NCBI GenBank assembly: GCA_902619665.1
Contig: CACNFB010000002.1
Location: 62,001 to 126,000, forward strand
DNA from: an uncultured Pelagibacteraceae bacterium
GTDB lineage: Bacteria > Pseudomonadota > Alphaproteobacteria > Pelagibacterales > Pelagibacteraceae
Direction of reading: 5' to 3'
DNA length: 64,000 nt
Part shown: one piece after another, positions 51,077-62,455 of the stretch
Position numbering within the stretch: position 1 is the first letter of the stretch
How the letters are laid out: the number at the start of each line of letters is the position of its first letter
Program-made: the position numbers and the translations under genes
Notes under the pieces: model-generated
Told to the model about the DNA's origin: nothing
The model's database searches: none
Seen by the model: only the letters and a program-made list of their open reading frames with translations

Positions 51077-53619
51077 TATAGTAAGTTATCATCAATTTTA
51101 ATTGCTGAAACAACTTTTTCATCTCCTGATAATCTGATTATTCTAACTCCTTGTGTATTACGTCCAGCAATTCTTATTTCTTTAACCGCAACTCTAATCA
51201 CTCTTCCCTTGTTTGTAGATATCAAAATTTCATCACCCTCAAAAACTGGGAACGAAGAAGACACATTTCCATTTCTAGAGGAATTAACTATACCTATTAT
51301 TCCTTTTCCTCCTCTATTTGTTACCCTAAAATCATTTGAAGCAGTTCTTTTTCCAAAGCCGTTTTCGGTGATTGATAAAATAAATTTATCACCTTTTTTT
51401 CCATTTTTTGTATCTTTATCAATAGTTGATAAAGATACGATCAAATCTTTTTCTTTTAGGTTTATACCTCTTATTCCCTTAGAGGATCTGCCTTTAAATA
51501 ATCTAATCTTTTCAACGTTAAATCTTATAGATTTCCCGTTTAGTGAACTAAGTATAATATCTTGATCCTCTCTACATATTTTTACGCCGATAATTTTGTC
51601 GTCAGGATCAAGTTTCATCGCAATTTTTCCAGATGCGTTTATATTAATAAAATCTTCAAGAGAGTTTTTTCTTATTTTGCCTTTTGAAGTTGCAAAAACT
51701 ATATTAAGATTTTTCCACTCTGATTTTTCTTCAGGCAAAGGCATTATAGAGCTTATAGATTGATGGTTTTTTAAAGGTAAAATGTTGTACAAAGACTTAC
51801 CTCTTGAAATAGAAGTGCCCTCAGGTATTTTCCACGCTTTTAATTTATATACCAATCCTTCTGTTGAAAAAAAGAGAACTGATGTATGTGTGTTCACGGA
51901 TAAGGTTTGCACAACAGAGTCTTGTTCTCTTGTTTTAATTCCAGCCTTTCCCTTTCCACCTCTTTTCTGTGCCCTTACACTACTTAAGGCTCCGCGTTTG
52001 ATATAACCTTGTAGAGTTACTGTTATAATTACAGATTCTTTTTGAATAGTTTCCTCAATATCGTAATTTAATATCGCATCAATTATTTTTGTTCTTCTTG
52101 GATTAGAGTATTTTTCCTTAATTAAATTCAAATCATTATTGATTACTTTTAATAATTCTTTTCTAGAAGATAAAATCTTTTTATATTGGATAATTAAGTC
52201 AGACAATTTTTTAATCTCAGCTTCTATTTCATTTATACCCAAAGCTGTAAGTTTTTGTAATCTTAATTCTAAAATAGAATTTACTTGATCAATTGAAAAA
52301 GAATATACTGCAATAGTATTTTTTTTCTCTATAAGTTTAATAAATTTTTGAGTTGATTTAATTTTCCATTTTGTTTTAACTAATGTTTCTTTTGCAATTT
52401 CAGGATTTTTTGAATTTCTAATTATCTTAATAATCTTATCAATATTTTCTACAGCTACCGAAAGACCAATTAAAATGTGAGCTCTGTCTTCTGCTTTTTT
52501 TAAATCAAATTTTGTTTTCTTTGTGACAACATCTTCCCTAAATTTTAAAAAAGACTCTAAAAAATCCTTTAAATTACAGTTTTTTGGTTTTTTATCTACG
52601 ATAGCTAAAGTATTAAAGCTGAATGAAGACTCTAGTGATGTATACTTATAAAGTTGTCTTTTGACAGTTTCTGGTTCAGTATTTCTTTTTAAATCTATAG
52701 CAACTCTGATCCCTTCTCTATTTGACTCATCTCTGATATCACTAATACCTTCAATTTTTTTATCTCTTATTAATTCTACAATCTTTTCATTTAATACAGA
52801 TTTGTTTATTTGATAAGGAATATTTGTAATTACTAATCTTTCTTTGCCATTTTTTAACTGCTCTATATTGATATCACCTCTAATTTTAAAAGAACCTCTG
52901 CCTGTTTTATAACCCGTTTTAATAATATCTTTACCAATGATTGTTCCGCCAGTAGGAAAATCTGGACCGGGTATATGTTTCATTAATTCATTAATTTTAA
53001 TATCTTTATTATTAATTAAAGCTTGTGTTGCATTTATTACTTCGCCAAGATTATGTGGCGGTATACTAGTCGCCATTCCGACCGCAATTCCTCCGGCACC
53101 ATTAACTAATAAATTCGGATATTGAGCTGGTAAAACAACTGGTTCTTTTTCTGTTTCATCATAATTGCTTTTAAAATCTACAGTATTTTTTTCTATATCC
53201 TCAATTAAATACTCAGCTATTTTAGAAAGTCTGGTTTCTGTATATCTCATTGCAGCAGGTGGATCTCCGTCGACAGAACCAAAGTTTCCTTGTCCATCAA
53301 TAAGTGGTACACTCATTGAAAAATCTTGTACCATTCTAACTAAAGCATCATAAACAGCTTGATCTCCATGAGGATGATATTTACCAATAACATCACCGAC
53401 AATTCTGGCTGATTTTCTAAATTGTTTTGACCAATCAAAACCTCCTTTGTACATGGCATAAATTATTCTTCTGTGTACTGGTTTTAATCCATCTCTAATA
53501 TCAGGTAATGCCCTACTAACAATAACGCTCATCGCGTATGATAGGTATGACGAACTCATTTCGTCGTACATAGCAATAGGTTTTATTTTAGATTTTTGAT
53601 CTATTTCACTTTTGTCCAT
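51076..53619 (-). CDS. gyrA: DNA gyrase subunit A
   Basis: Breakage-reunion subunit of the topoisomerase that adds negative supercoils. The 847 residues contain [20 protein letters not shown], the active-site tyrosine in [30 protein letters not shown], and a C-terminal beta-pinwheel with GyrA-box-like [10 protein letters not shown] that defines GyrA over ParC. In the quinolone-binding segment [19 protein letters not shown] the residue matching E. coli Ser83 is glutamine. The order uvrA/ssb/gyrA/coaD is the usual alphaproteobacterial one. Six bases separate it from ssb. Confidence 0.95.
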   Translation of the reverse strand: MDKSEIDQKSKIKPIAMYDEMSSSYLSYAMSVIVSRALPDIRDGLKPVHRRIIYAMYKGGFDWSKQFRKSARIVGDVIGKYHPHGDQAVYDALVRMVQDFSMSVPLIDGQGNFGSVDGDPPAAMRYTETRLSKIAEYLIEDIEKNTVDFKSNYDETEKEPVVLPAQYPNLLVNGAGGIAVGMATSIPPHNLGEVINATQALINNKDIKINELMKHIPGPDFPTGGTIIGKDIIKTGYKTGRGSFKIRGDINIEQLKNGKERLVITNIPYQINKSVLNEKIVELIRDKKIEGISDIRDESNREGIRVAIDLKRNTEPETVKRQLYKYTSLESSFSFNTLAIVDKKPKNCNLKDFLESFLKFREDVVTKKTKFDLKKAEDRAHILIGLSVAVENIDKIIKIIRNSKNPEIAKETLVKTKWKIKSTQKFIKLIEKKNTIAVYSFSIDQVNSILELRLQKLTALGINEIEAEIKKLSDLIIQYKKILSSRKELLKVINNDLNLIKEKYSNPRRTKIIDAILNYDIEETIQKESVIITVTLQGYIKRGALSSVRAQKRGGKGKAGIKTREQDSVVQTLSVNTHTSVLFFSTEGLVYKLKAWKIPEGTSISRGKSLYNILPLKNHQSISSIMPLPEEKSEWKNLNIVFATSKGKIRKNSLEDFININASGKIAMKLDPDDKIIGVKICREDQDIILSSLNGKSIRFNVEKIRLFKGRSSKGIRGINLKEKDLIVSLSTIDKDTKNGKKGDKFILSITENGFGKRTASNDFRVTNRGGKGIIGIVNSSRNGNVSSSFPVFEGDEILISTNKGRVIRVAVKEIRIAGRNTQGVRIIRLSGDEKVVSAIKIDDNLL

Positions 53620-53624
53620 AAAAG

Positions 53625-54068
53625 TTAAAAAGGTATATCATCGTCAAGATTGCTATCTGTAATTTGCGATACTTCTTGATTGTTATTTGATGAAGTTAAA
53701 TTAGAAGCGCCACCACCACCCCCTAACATTGTCAGTGATGAGTTGTAACCTTGTATAACAATTTCAGTAGAATACTTATCTTGGCCAGATTGTTCATCTT
53801 TCCATTTTCTAGTTGTCAATTGTCCTTCAACATAAATTTGAGCACCTTTTTTTAGATATTGTTGAACCACGTTTACTAAGCCCTCATTAAATACAACCAC
53901 ACGGTGCCATTCAGTTTTTTCTTTTTTTTCTCCAGTGTTTTTGTCTTTCCAGCTTTGACTTGTAGCTAAACTAAGTCTAGCAACACTTTTGCCATTAACC
54001 ATTTGTTTAATTTCAGGATCTGCGCCTAATCGTCCAATTAATAGTACTTTATTTAAACTTCCAGCCAT
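53625..54068 (-). CDS. ssb: single-stranded DNA-binding protein
   Basis: A 147-residue OB-fold protein: [77 protein letters not shown], then a short glycine-rich linker and the conserved acidic tip DDDIPF, which recruits partner proteins such as RecO, RecG and RecJ, all encoded in this window. Divergent from uvrA, as in many Proteobacteria; the 74-base gap must contain both promoters. Confidence 0.97.
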   Translation of the reverse strand: MAGSLNKVLLIGRLGADPEIKQMVNGKSVARLSLATSQSWKDKNTGEKKEKTEWHRVVVFNEGLVNVVQQYLKKGAQIYVEGQLTTRKWKDEQSGQDKYSTEIVIQGYNSSLTMLGGGGGASNLTSSNNNQEVSQITDSNLDDDIPF

Positions 54069-54142
54069 AATATTTTAATGATTTTATTATATCATAGAAA
54101 AGGTTTGATTATTAATAATATTGAAGTAAAGCAACAAAAAAG

Positions 54143-57019
54143 ATGATTAAAAAGATAGTTATTAAAGGGGCAAAAGAACATAATTTGAGGAATATTTCTT
54201 TGGATATTCCAAAAGATAAATTTGTAGTAATAACTGGTCTGTCAGGATCAGGAAAATCATCTCTAGCTTTTGATACTATCTACGCCGAAGGACAAAGAAG
54301 ATATGTTGAAAGTTTATCAGCTTATGCAAGACAATTTTTAGATAAAATGAAAAAGCCTAAAGTTGATTTAATCGAAGGCTTAAGTCCCGCAATATCAATT
54401 GAGCAAAAAAATACATCAAAAAATCCTAGATCAACAGTAGCAACTGTTACTGAAATATATGATTATATGAGAGTATTATTTGCAAGAGTTGGTATCCCCT
54501 ACTCACCATTTACTGGTAAAGAAATAAAATCACAAACAGTAACTCAAATTGTAGATAAAATTAAAACATTACCAAAAAAAAGTACTATTTATCTTTTTTC
54601 ACCAATTGTAAGAGGTCGTAAAGGTGAATATAAAAAAGAAATTTTATCTTATAAAAAAAGAGGTTTTCGAAAAATTAAGATTGATGGAAAAATTTACGAG
54701 ATAGATAACATCCCAGAATTAAATAAAAAAATAAAACATGAAATAGAAATATTAGTTGATAGGATAATACTAAATTCTGATTTAGGCAATCGTTTAGCTG
54801 AAAGTATCGAAACCTCACTTAATTTGTCTAATGGATTATTATATGTAGAATACGAAAATGAAACGTTACCAGCTAAATTTAGAAAAAAAGAAAAAATAAT
54901 ATTTTCTTCTAAATTTGCATGTCCTGAAAGCGGTTTTACTATAGAAGAAATTGAGCCAAGATTATTTTCATTTAATAGTCCATATGGAGCATGTGTCGAA
55001 TGCGATGGTATTGGTATAAAATTAAATGTAGATCCTAATCTTGTTATTCCAAATGAAAAAAAGACAATTGCAGAAGGTGCGATTGAACCATGGTCTAAAT
55101 CAAGCTCACTATATTATGCTCAAACACTATCATCCTTAGCAAAACACTATAACTTTTCTTTAGATGAAAAATGGTCAAAATTACCAAAAAAGATAAAGGA
55201 TATAATTTTATATGGTTCAGATGAAGAGGAAATTAAATTTTCTTACGATGATGGATATGAAAAATATTCGCATAAAAAAACTTTTGAGGGTGTAGTAAAT
55301 AATCTTGAGAGAAGATATTTAGAAACTGATAGTGATTGGAAAAGAGAGGAAATATCACAATATCAATCAGATACTAAATGTGAGGCTTGTAACGGGTATA
55401 GATTAAAAGAAGAAGCATTATGTGTGAAAATAGACAATCAACACATAAGTGAAATATCTGAAAAATCTATTATAGATGCAGAAAAATGGTTCAAGTCTTT
55501 AAATGAAAAATTAGATGCAAGGCAAATAAAAATTGCAGAGCACATTCTAAAAGAAATAAATGAAAGACTAAATTTTTTATTAAATGTTGGATTGGATTAT
55601 TTAACTTTATCAAGAGAGTCAGGTACTTTATCTGGTGGAGAGTCACAAAGGATAAGATTAGCTTCGCAAATTGGCTCTGGTCTGACCGGTGTACTTTATG
55701 TTCTTGATGAACCATCTATAGGTCTTCACCAAAAAGACAATGTAAAATTAATTAATGCTTTAAAAAGATTAAGAGATTTAGGTAACACTGTAATTGTAGT
55801 AGAGCATGATACTGAGACAATTGAAAATTCAGATTACATCATTGACTTAGGCCCAGAGGCTGGAAGCAAAGGTGGAGAAGTCATAGCTCACGGTGGATTA
55901 GAAGAGATAAAGAAAAATGAAAAAAGTATAACTGGTAAATACTTATGTAATAAATTTTATATACCAATACCAAAGAAAAGAAGATTAAGTAAGAATGGAA
56001 GATTTTTACAAATTCTTGGTGCTTCAGGTAATAATCTAAAAAACGTTGATCTAAAAATTCCTTTTGGGACTTTTACTTGTATTACTGGAGTATCAGGTAG
56101 CGGTAAATCTACTTTAATTTTACAAACTTTATTTAATGCTTTGAATATGAGTTTAAATAATAACAAATCAAGAAAAATTCCTATGCCGTTTAAAGGATTT
56201 AAAGGAATTGAACTGATAGATAAAGTAATTGATATTGATCAATCACCAATAGGCAGAACTCCAAGATCTAACCCTGCTACTTACACTGCTGCTTTTGGAC
56301 CTATTAGAGATTGGTTTACTAATTTACCAGAGTCTAAAAGTAGAGGATATAAACCAGGTAGATTTTCATTTAATGTTAAAGGAGGTAGATGTGAAGCCTG
56401 TGAAGGTGATGGTGTTATAACTTACGAAATGCACTTCCTTCCTGATGTATATGTAACATGTGATGAATGTAAAGGAAGTAGATACAACAGAGAAACTTTA
56501 GAAATTAAATTTAAAAATAAAAGTATAGCTGATGTATTAAACATGACCGTTGACGAAGGTTGTGATTTTTTTGAAAATATATCAAATATTAGATCAAAGT
56601 TACTGACACTTAAAAAAGTAGGACTTGGTTATATAAAAATTGGACAACAGGCAACCACATTATCTGGCGGAGAAGCACAAAGAATTAAACTAGCTAAAGA
56701 ATTGTCAAAAAGATCAACAGGTAGAACTATATATATTCTTGATGAACCTACTACAGGATTACATCAACATGACATTAAAAAACTTTTAGAAATTTTGCAT
56801 ACCTTTGTTGCAACGGGCAATACAGTTATAGTTATAGAGCACAATTTAGATGTGATAAAAACAGCAGATCATATTATAGATATGGGTCCTGATGGTGGTG
56901 TAAAGGGTGGAGAAATTATCGCAGAGGGAAATCCAGAGAGCATTTGCAATGTTTCAAAAAGCTATACAGGTAAATTTTTAAAAAATTTACTAAACGGTAA
57001 ATTTAAAAAAATTGCATAA
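54143..57019 (+). CDS. uvrA: UvrABC excinuclease subunit A
   Basis: Damage-recognition ATPase of nucleotide excision repair. The 958 residues have two ABC units: first Walker [21 protein letters not shown], signature [20 protein letters not shown] and [15 protein letters not shown]; second Walker [40 protein letters not shown] and [15 protein letters not shown]. Zinc modules CEACNGYRL and [20 protein letters not shown] are intact; in the first one [19 protein letters not shown] lacks the second cysteine, a substitution I believe is normal in Alphaproteobacteria. Divergent from ssb. Confidence 0.97.
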   Translation: MIKKIVIKGAKEHNLRNISLDIPKDKFVVITGLSGSGKSSLAFDTIYAEGQRRYVESLSAYARQFLDKMKKPKVDLIEGLSPAISIEQKNTSKNPRSTVATVTEIYDYMRVLFARVGIPYSPFTGKEIKSQTVTQIVDKIKTLPKKSTIYLFSPIVRGRKGEYKKEILSYKKRGFRKIKIDGKIYEIDNIPELNKKIKHEIEILVDRIILNSDLGNRLAESIETSLNLSNGLLYVEYENETLPAKFRKKEKIIFSSKFACPESGFTIEEIEPRLFSFNSPYGACVECDGIGIKLNVDPNLVIPNEKKTIAEGAIEPWSKSSSLYYAQTLSSLAKHYNFSLDEKWSKLPKKIKDIILYGSDEEEIKFSYDDGYEKYSHKKTFEGVVNNLERRYLETDSDWKREEISQYQSDTKCEACNGYRLKEEALCVKIDNQHISEISEKSIIDAEKWFKSLNEKLDARQIKIAEHILKEINERLNFLLNVGLDYLTLSRESGTLSGGESQRIRLASQIGSGLTGVLYVLDEPSIGLHQKDNVKLINALKRLRDLGNTVIVVEHDTETIENSDYIIDLGPEAGSKGGEVIAHGGLEEIKKNEKSITGKYLCNKFYIPIPKKRRLSKNGRFLQILGASGNNLKNVDLKIPFGTFTCITGVSGSGKSTLILQTLFNALNMSLNNNKSRKIPMPFKGFKGIELIDKVIDIDQSPIGRTPRSNPATYTAAFGPIRDWFTNLPESKSRGYKPGRFSFNVKGGRCEACEGDGVITYEMHFLPDVYVTCDECKGSRYNRETLEIKFKNKSIADVLNMTVDEGCDFFENISNIRSKLLTLKKVGLGYIKIGQQATTLSGGEAQRIKLAKELSKRSTGRTIYILDEPTTGLHQHDIKKLLEILHTFVATGNTVIVIEHNLDVIKTADHIIDMGPDGGVKGGEIIAEGNPESICNVSKSYTGKFLKNLLNGKFKKIA

Positions 57020-57045
57020 ATAATTAAATTTTGTTATAATTAAAT

Positions 57046-57648
57046 ATGGGAAATATCTTAAGTTCATTATCAAGAACTGTACATCTATCACTTGCTTTAT
57101 CTATTGTATTGTTTTTGATTTTATTTTTTCAAAATGGTGGTTTTGACTTTGACACATTGTTCTGGAGTTGGTTATTCAGATACATCCATGTTTTAGTTGG
57201 AATAATGTGGATAGGATTATTGTGGTATTTTAACTTTGTTCAAATACCGAATATGTCTAAAATTCCAGATGAACATAAACCTGCGATAAGTAAGGTAATT
57301 GCTCCAGCTGCACTATTTTGGTTTAGATGGGCGGCTCTTGCAACAATCATTTCAGGTTTAATATTAGGTTACATAAACGGATATATTCATGATGCCATGA
57401 CACTAGGTATTATGTCAGGCGGTGGAAAAAGTACTGCGATAGGAATTGGAATGTGGCTGGGTATAATAATGGCATTCAATGTTTGGTTTGTTATATGGCC
57501 AAATCAAAAAAAAGCATTAGGCATTGTTGAGGTAGATGCAGACACTAAAGCAAAATCAGCTAGAGTTGCAATGTTGTTTTCTAGAACAAATACTTTGCTT
57601 TCGTTACCTATGCTTTTAAGCATGGTTGTAGCGCAAAATCTTTATTAA
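57046..57648 (+). CDS. urate oxidase N-terminal (PuuD-type) membrane protein without cytochrome c domain
   Basis: A 200-residue protein with five membrane helices. The core LFRYIHVLVGIMWIGLLWYF and LFWFRWAALATIISGLILGY, plus MWLGIIMAFNVWFVIWPNQK, match the Urate_ox_N domain of PuuD-type membrane urate hydroxylases. Those enzymes carry a C-terminal cytochrome c that takes electrons; this protein ends after the membrane part and has no C-x-x-C-H. Either electrons go to another carrier or the protein has another role. Histidines in RYIHV could bind heme. Its stop interlocks with that of secF (TTAA). Confidence 0.8.
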   Translation: MGNILSSLSRTVHLSLALSIVLFLILFFQNGGFDFDTLFWSWLFRYIHVLVGIMWIGLLWYFNFVQIPNMSKIPDEHKPAISKVIAPAALFWFRWAALATIISGLILGYINGYIHDAMTLGIMSGGGKSTAIGIGMWLGIIMAFNVWFVIWPNQKKALGIVEVDADTKAKSARVAMLFSRTNTLLSLPMLLSMVVAQNLY

Positions 57649-58538
57649 TCTTCCTCTTTAATCAAAGTTTTTTGAGATACCTTAAAGTAAACAAGTACTG
57701 GATTTGCAATGAATATAGATGAGTAAGTTCCAAGTATAACTCCTAGGATCATTGCAAAAGAAAAACCTTTAAGGATTTCTCCTCCAAAAAAGAAAATAGA
57801 TAAGAGTGCTAAAAGTGTAGTGACTGATGTTATTAAGGTTCTAGATAATGTTTCGTTAATAGATAGGTTTGTTAAATCAAAAATTTTTATATCTGCATAT
57901 TTTTTTAAGTTTTCTCTTACTCTATCAAAAATTACAACAGTGTCGTTCATTGAATAACCAACAATTGTTAATACGGCAGCCACAATTGATAAATTTATCT
58001 CTAAACTCAAAAGAGAAAATATACCAAGTGTTATTATAACATCATGGAATATAGCTACTATTGCGCCAATGCTGAATTGCCATTCAAATCTAAACCAAAT
58101 ATAAATTAACATAGCAGCTAATGCTATTGCTATCGATGTTACACCATCTTGCAATAGTTCTGCACTTACTTTTGGGCCAACATTTTCAACTCGTCTAAAA
58201 CTGTAATCCTCGAGGTAATTATCTAAATCATTTTTTAAATTTTTAATAAAGTCAGGTTCATTAAGATCTGATCTTTTAAATTTAATTACATAATCTCCTT
58301 CAGCACCAAATTTTTTAACAGAAAGATCATCCAAATTAAGTTTATTAAACGCACCTCTAATATCTTCAGTTTTATAATTAGTATTATCAGATCTTAATTC
58401 AATTAAAGTTCCACCTTTAAAGTCTACACCATAATTTAAACCTTTAAATGTTAGAAAGAAAATAGACATTATGAATAATATTAATGAAATTATATTTGAT
58501 AGATTATAATATTTGTTAAACAAGTATTTTCCGGTCAT
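57645..58538 (-). CDS. secF: protein translocase subunit SecF
   Basis: Partner of SecD in proton-driven completion of Sec export. The 297 residues have six membrane helices: LKGLNYGVDFKGGTLIELRS (start of the P1 domain), GPKVSAELLQDGVTSIAIAL, WQFSIGAIVAIFHDVIITLG, AAVLTIVGYSMNDTVVIFDR (G-Y-S-x-N-D-T-V-V-x-F-D-R, the family signature) and SRTLITSVTTLLALLSIFFF. It overlaps secD by four bases. Confidence 0.97.
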   Translation of the reverse strand: MTGKYLFNKYYNLSNIISLILFIMSIFFLTFKGLNYGVDFKGGTLIELRSDNTNYKTEDIRGAFNKLNLDDLSVKKFGAEGDYVIKFKRSDLNEPDFIKNLKNDLDNYLEDYSFRRVENVGPKVSAELLQDGVTSIAIALAAMLIYIWFRFEWQFSIGAIVAIFHDVIITLGIFSLLSLEINLSIVAAVLTIVGYSMNDTVVIFDRVRENLKKYADIKIFDLTNLSINETLSRTLITSVTTLLALLSIFFFGGEILKGFSFAMILGVILGTYSSIFIANPVLVYFKVSQKTLIKEED

Positions 58539-60088
58539 TTGATAGTCACTTTATTATTTTTATTTTTAATTACATAAAGAGATGTAAGCAATCGCGCAAT
58601 GTAATAAACGGAGAATAATGTTGTTAAAATTCCAATTGATAGTGTTACTGAAAAGCCCTTTACAGGACCAGAGCCAAAAACAAATAGAATTAATGCTGCA
58701 ATTATTGTTGTTATATTTGCATCTAAGATCGCGGTTCTTGATAAGGTGTATCCGTTATCAAATGCAATTACTTTATTTTTTTCTTTTTTTAATTCTTCCT
58801 TAATTCTTTCAAAAATCAAAACGTTAGCATCAACAGCCATACCAACTGTAAGAATAATACCAGCGATGCCAGGTAGTGTTAATGTAGCTTCAAATATGGT
58901 TAAGAAACCAAGTAACATGAATAAATTTATTATTAGAGCGAAATTTGAAATTAAGCCAAATAACCTATACTTATAAATCATATATAAAATCACTAAAATA
59001 AATCCAATTATTAGAGATAAAACTCCAGCTTTAATAGAGTCCTCTCCTAAATCTGGTCCAACAGTTCGCTCTTCAATTATATCTAAAGGCGCTGGCAAAG
59101 CACCTGATCTAAGTAATAATGCAAGGTCAGTTGCTGACTGGAATGTAAATCCGCCTGAAATTTGACCTGATCCGCTTGCAATTACATCTCTAATTACAGG
59201 TGCACTAATAATCTGATTATCTAATACTATTGCTAATTGTTTACCAATTCCGTTTTTTGTAGCTCTTCCAAATTTTCTTGCACCTAACCTATCTAAAGTA
59301 AAACTTACAACCGTTTCATTATTAATATTATCCATCTGAGGTTTGGCATCTATTAAATTGTCACCACTAATAATAATTCTTTTACTAACATTCAGTTCTT
59401 CACCTGTATCAAGATCTTTTAATTTTTCTGAACCAAAAGAGGCATCTGTATTTTGAGTTACAAATCTAAACGTTAAATTTGCAGTCCTTCCTAATAATGA
59501 TTTTATTCTATCGGGATTATCTAAACCGGGTAACTCTACAGCAATTCTATTTGAACCACTTTTTGTAATACTAGGTTCGTTAGTTCCAACCTCGTCAACT
59601 CTTTTTCTGACAATCTCTATTGCTTGATCTAACAAAGATTGCTCAATTTCAATAATACCATATTTTGTAAGTGTTAATTCAAATATATTATCAATTAATT
59701 CAACATTGTATTGATTGGATTTGTAAACATCGAAATAAGGATTTAATTCGTTATCATTTTTAAATAATTCTAATATTTTTTCTTGATCATTTGTATTTGA
59801 CTTAAATAAAACTTTTTGTTTTCCTAATTTATAATCAAAAGTTTTTATTTCTTTTTTTTTAAAATAATTACGTACTTGTGTAAGTTTAGATTGAAGTGTT
59901 TGATTAATTACTGGATTTTTATCTACTTCCAAAAGCAAATATGATCCACCTTGCAAATCAAGACCCAGGTTTACTTTTTTTTTCAAAAAGAAATCCTCGT
60001 TATTAATAAAATTAGAAATACTAAAAAATATTAAAGAAAAACAAAAAACTATTATTGAAATTATTTTTAATCTCGAAAAATATAACAC
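58535..60088 (-). CDS. secD: protein translocase subunit SecD
   Basis: Membrane protein with a large periplasmic domain that pulls exported proteins forward. The 517 residues show VNLGLDLQGGSYLLLEVDKN (D-x-x-G-G), RKRVDEVGTNEPSI, GSNRIAVELPGLDNPDRIKS, RTVGPDLGEDSIKAGVLSLI, GIILTVGMAVDANVLIFERI (G-M-A-V-D-A-N-V-L-I-x-E-R) and NITTIIAALILFVFGSGPVK. The order yajC-secD-secF is universal in Proteobacteria; nine bases separate it from yajC. Confidence 0.97.
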   Translation of the reverse strand: MLYFSRLKIISIIVFCFSLIFFSISNFINNEDFFLKKKVNLGLDLQGGSYLLLEVDKNPVINQTLQSKLTQVRNYFKKKEIKTFDYKLGKQKVLFKSNTNDQEKILELFKNDNELNPYFDVYKSNQYNVELIDNIFELTLTKYGIIEIEQSLLDQAIEIVRKRVDEVGTNEPSITKSGSNRIAVELPGLDNPDRIKSLLGRTANLTFRFVTQNTDASFGSEKLKDLDTGEELNVSKRIIISGDNLIDAKPQMDNINNETVVSFTLDRLGARKFGRATKNGIGKQLAIVLDNQIISAPVIRDVIASGSGQISGGFTFQSATDLALLLRSGALPAPLDIIEERTVGPDLGEDSIKAGVLSLIIGFILVILYMIYKYRLFGLISNFALIINLFMLLGFLTIFEATLTLPGIAGIILTVGMAVDANVLIFERIKEELKKEKNKVIAFDNGYTLSRTAILDANITTIIAALILFVFGSGPVKGFSVTLSIGILTTLFSVYYIARLLTSLYVIKNKNNKVTIK

Positions 60089-60097
60089 TTAAATTGA

Positions 60098-60385
60098 CTA
60101 TTTTTTTGGTTCTGTTCCACTAATCAAGGCTTGTACGCCTGTAGATTTGATCACTTCAACTTTTACATTGTCTGCTATAAGTATTTCTGCTCTATCGTTT
60201 TCAATAATTCTTTCTACCGTACCAACTATACCACCTGAAGTAATTACCTTGTCACCACGTTTTAAGCCTTCGACCATGACTTTATGTTCTTTTACTTTTT
60301 TTTGCTGTGGCCTAATTAAAAAGAAATAAAAAATGATAAAAATTAGTATTAAAGGTATTAGTTGTGCTATTCCAGACTCTGACAT
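60098..60385 (-). CDS. yajC: preprotein translocase subunit YajC
   Basis: A 95-residue single-span protein of the SecDF-YajC complex: membrane helix LIPLILIFIIFYFFLIRPQQ, then KKVKEHKVMVEGLKRGDKVI and TSGGIVGTVERIIENDRAEI, the standard YajC signature (R-P-Q-x-K-K, G-D-x-V-x-T-x-G-G-x-x-G). Standing before secD, with a 53-base gap to serS that probably holds its promoter. Confidence 0.95.
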   Translation of the reverse strand: MSESGIAQLIPLILIFIIFYFFLIRPQQKKVKEHKVMVEGLKRGDKVITSGGIVGTVERIIENDRAEILIADNVKVEVIKSTGVQALISGTEPKK

Positions 60386-60438
60386 AAATTAAATTTTGTT
60401 AAAGTACCTATTATACCATTAATATTATTTTAACAACT

Positions 60439-61698
60439 CTAAATCTTAGAAATAACTTCCAAATTGTTCATATATGGTCTTAGAATATCAGGAATTAGAA
60501 TAGACCCATCCTCTTGCTGATAGTTTTCTAATATTGCAATCAAAGTTCTCCCTACTGCTAGACCGCTACCATTTAGAGTGCCTAAAAATTCTTTTTCATT
60601 ATTAGATTTTTTAAATCTAGCTTTCATTCTTCTAGCTTGAAAAGTTCCACATGTAGAGCAGCTAGAAATTTCTCTATAAATATTTTCTGATGGTAGCCAT
60701 ACTTCTATATCATAAGTTTTTTGGGCGCTAAAACCCATATCTCCTGTGCAAAGTGTTATTACTCTGTAAGGTAATTTAAGTTTTTCTAATATTTTACAAG
60801 CTGAACTAGTCATCCTTTCAAGTTCATCTTTACAATTAACTGGGTCAACAATACTAACTAACTCAACTTTATAAAATTGATGCTGCCTTATCATGCCTTT
60901 GGTGTCTTTTCCGTAACTCCCAGCTTCTTTTCTAAAACATGGTGTTGACGCAACAAATCTTAAAGGTAAATCAGAATGATTTAGTATAGTATCATTAACC
61001 ATATTCGTTAATATTACTTCAGCAGTTGGTATAAGAAATTTTCTTCCAGATTTATTATCAAGTTTTATTTCAAACTGATCATCCTCAAATTTTGGCATTT
61101 GTCCTGTACCAAACATACTATTTTCACTTGCAAATAATGGTGGGGAAATTTCTTTATAACCATTTTCATTTATATGTGTATCAATCATAAAATTTGATAT
61201 TGCTCTTTCCAATTGAGCTAATTTATCTTTAACAAATACAAATCTTGATCCAGTTGTCTTGGTTGCTAGTTCAAAATCAAGCATATTCAAATTTTCACCT
61301 AATTCGTAATGTGATTTAGGTTTAAATTTAAAATTAGGAATGTTGCCACTTTTCTTTATTTCTTTATTAGATTTTTCATCTTTGCCAACAGGTACATCTT
61401 CAAGAGCTATATTGGGAATTTGAGATAAAATTTGATTTAGCTTTTTACTTTCATTTAATTGATCTTCACTAATTTTATCTATTTTTTTAGATAAATCTTT
61501 TGATTTTGCAAATAAACTTTTGTCATTTTGTTTTGAAAGGGTTTTTTTTTCTGATTCAAGTTTTTCTTTTTCTTGTATCAAAGATCTGTTTTTGGTGTCT
61601 AATTCTAAAATTTTATCAAGATTAACTTCTGTATTCCTATTATTTACTTGTTTTTTAAATTCAGAAAAATTATTTCTAATATATTTAATATCATGCAT
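60439..61698 (-). CDS. serS: seryl-tRNA synthetase
   Basis: Class II synthetase that charges tRNA-Ser (one such tRNA lies at 44.8 kb). The 419 residues begin MHDIKYIRNNFSEFKKQVNN, continue with the long antiparallel coiled-coil arm (residues about 25-105), then class II motifs: FLIPTAEVILTNMVNDTILN (motif 1 region), PCFRKEAGSYGKDTKGMIRQ (motif 2) and LNGSGLAVGRTLIAILENYQ (motif 3). The gene start overlaps tatC by eight bases. Confidence 0.96.
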   Translation of the reverse strand: MHDIKYIRNNFSEFKKQVNNRNTEVNLDKILELDTKNRSLIQEKEKLESEKKTLSKQNDKSLFAKSKDLSKKIDKISEDQLNESKKLNQILSQIPNIALEDVPVGKDEKSNKEIKKSGNIPNFKFKPKSHYELGENLNMLDFELATKTTGSRFVFVKDKLAQLERAISNFMIDTHINENGYKEISPPLFASENSMFGTGQMPKFEDDQFEIKLDNKSGRKFLIPTAEVILTNMVNDTILNHSDLPLRFVASTPCFRKEAGSYGKDTKGMIRQHQFYKVELVSIVDPVNCKDELERMTSSACKILEKLKLPYRVITLCTGDMGFSAQKTYDIEVWLPSENIYREISSCSTCGTFQARRMKARFKKSNNEKEFLGTLNGSGLAVGRTLIAILENYQQEDGSILIPDILRPYMNNLEVISKI

Positions 61699-62455
61699 CT
61701 TTTTTTTCTGCCTTTTTTTCTATAACTTTTACAGATATTATTGATAATTCATACAATAATAACAATGGAACCGCTAATCCAATTTGAGTGACAGGATCTG
61801 GCGGAGTCAGTACAGCTGCAACGGCAAAAATAATAATCACAACATATTTACGTCTCTCTCTTAAAAAAATCGAATCAATAAATCCAATTCTTGCTAATAA
61901 AGATAAAATAACTGGAAGCTGAAAGCTTATACCAAAAGCAAATATTAACTTCATAACTAATGATAAGTATTCATTAACTTTAGCTTCAAGCTGTATAGGT
62001 AGGGCTGTTGTTAAACCAGTGCTTTCAAAAGAAAGAAAAAATTTAATAGCAAGAGGCATTATTAAATAATAAACAAGCATTCCACCTAATAAAAAAAGAA
62101 TTGGTGTAAGAACTAGATAAGGCATTAAAGCAGATTTTTCATGCTCATACAGACCTGGTGCAATGAATTTCCATATTTGAATTAAAATATATGGACAAGT
62201 TAAAAAAAATGCTGCGAAAAAAGCAACCTTGATATAAGTTAAAAAAGTTTCTTGTAACGCTGTAAATATTAATCTTCTTTCTATTTGACTATCTTTAACA
62301 GCTTCTGCATAAGGCGAAACTAGAAAACCATAAATCTCTTCAGAAAAAATGTAACATACAACAAATAAAATAGTTAAAAATATAAAGGAGTGAATTAATC
62401 TTTTTCTTAATTCAGTTAAATGACTTATGAATCCCTCTTCTTTATTTTCCTTCAT
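61691..62455 (-). CDS. tatC: twin-arginine translocase subunit TatC
   Basis: Signal-peptide receptor of the Tat export system. The 254 residues have six membrane helices and the family motifs GFISHLTELRKRLIHSFIFL (H-L-x-E-L-R-x-R), PYILIQIWKFIAPGLYEHEK (cytoplasmic loop with the conserved Glu) and FAFGISFQLPVILSLLARIG and AAVLTPPDPVTQIGLAVPLL. It overlaps tatB by 14 bases. A likely substrate, the M48 lipoprotein protease, is encoded at 48 kb. Confidence 0.96.
   Translation of the reverse strand: MKENKEEGFISHLTELRKRLIHSFIFLTILFVVCYIFSEEIYGFLVSPYAEAVKDSQIERRLIFTALQETFLTYIKVAFFAAFFLTCPYILIQIWKFIAPGLYEHEKSALMPYLVLTPILFLLGGMLVYYLIMPLAIKFFLSFESTGLTTALPIQLEAKVNEYLSLVMKLIFAFGISFQLPVILSLLARIGFIDSIFLRERRKYVVIIIFAVAAVLTPPDPVTQIGLAVPLLLLYELSIISVKVIEKKAEKKDA

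Noticed and set aside
51026..53353. Several + strand ORFs antisense to gyrA, including one of 179 residues
   Set aside because: Antisense shadows of the gyrA reading frame; no recognisable domains or ribosome sites.
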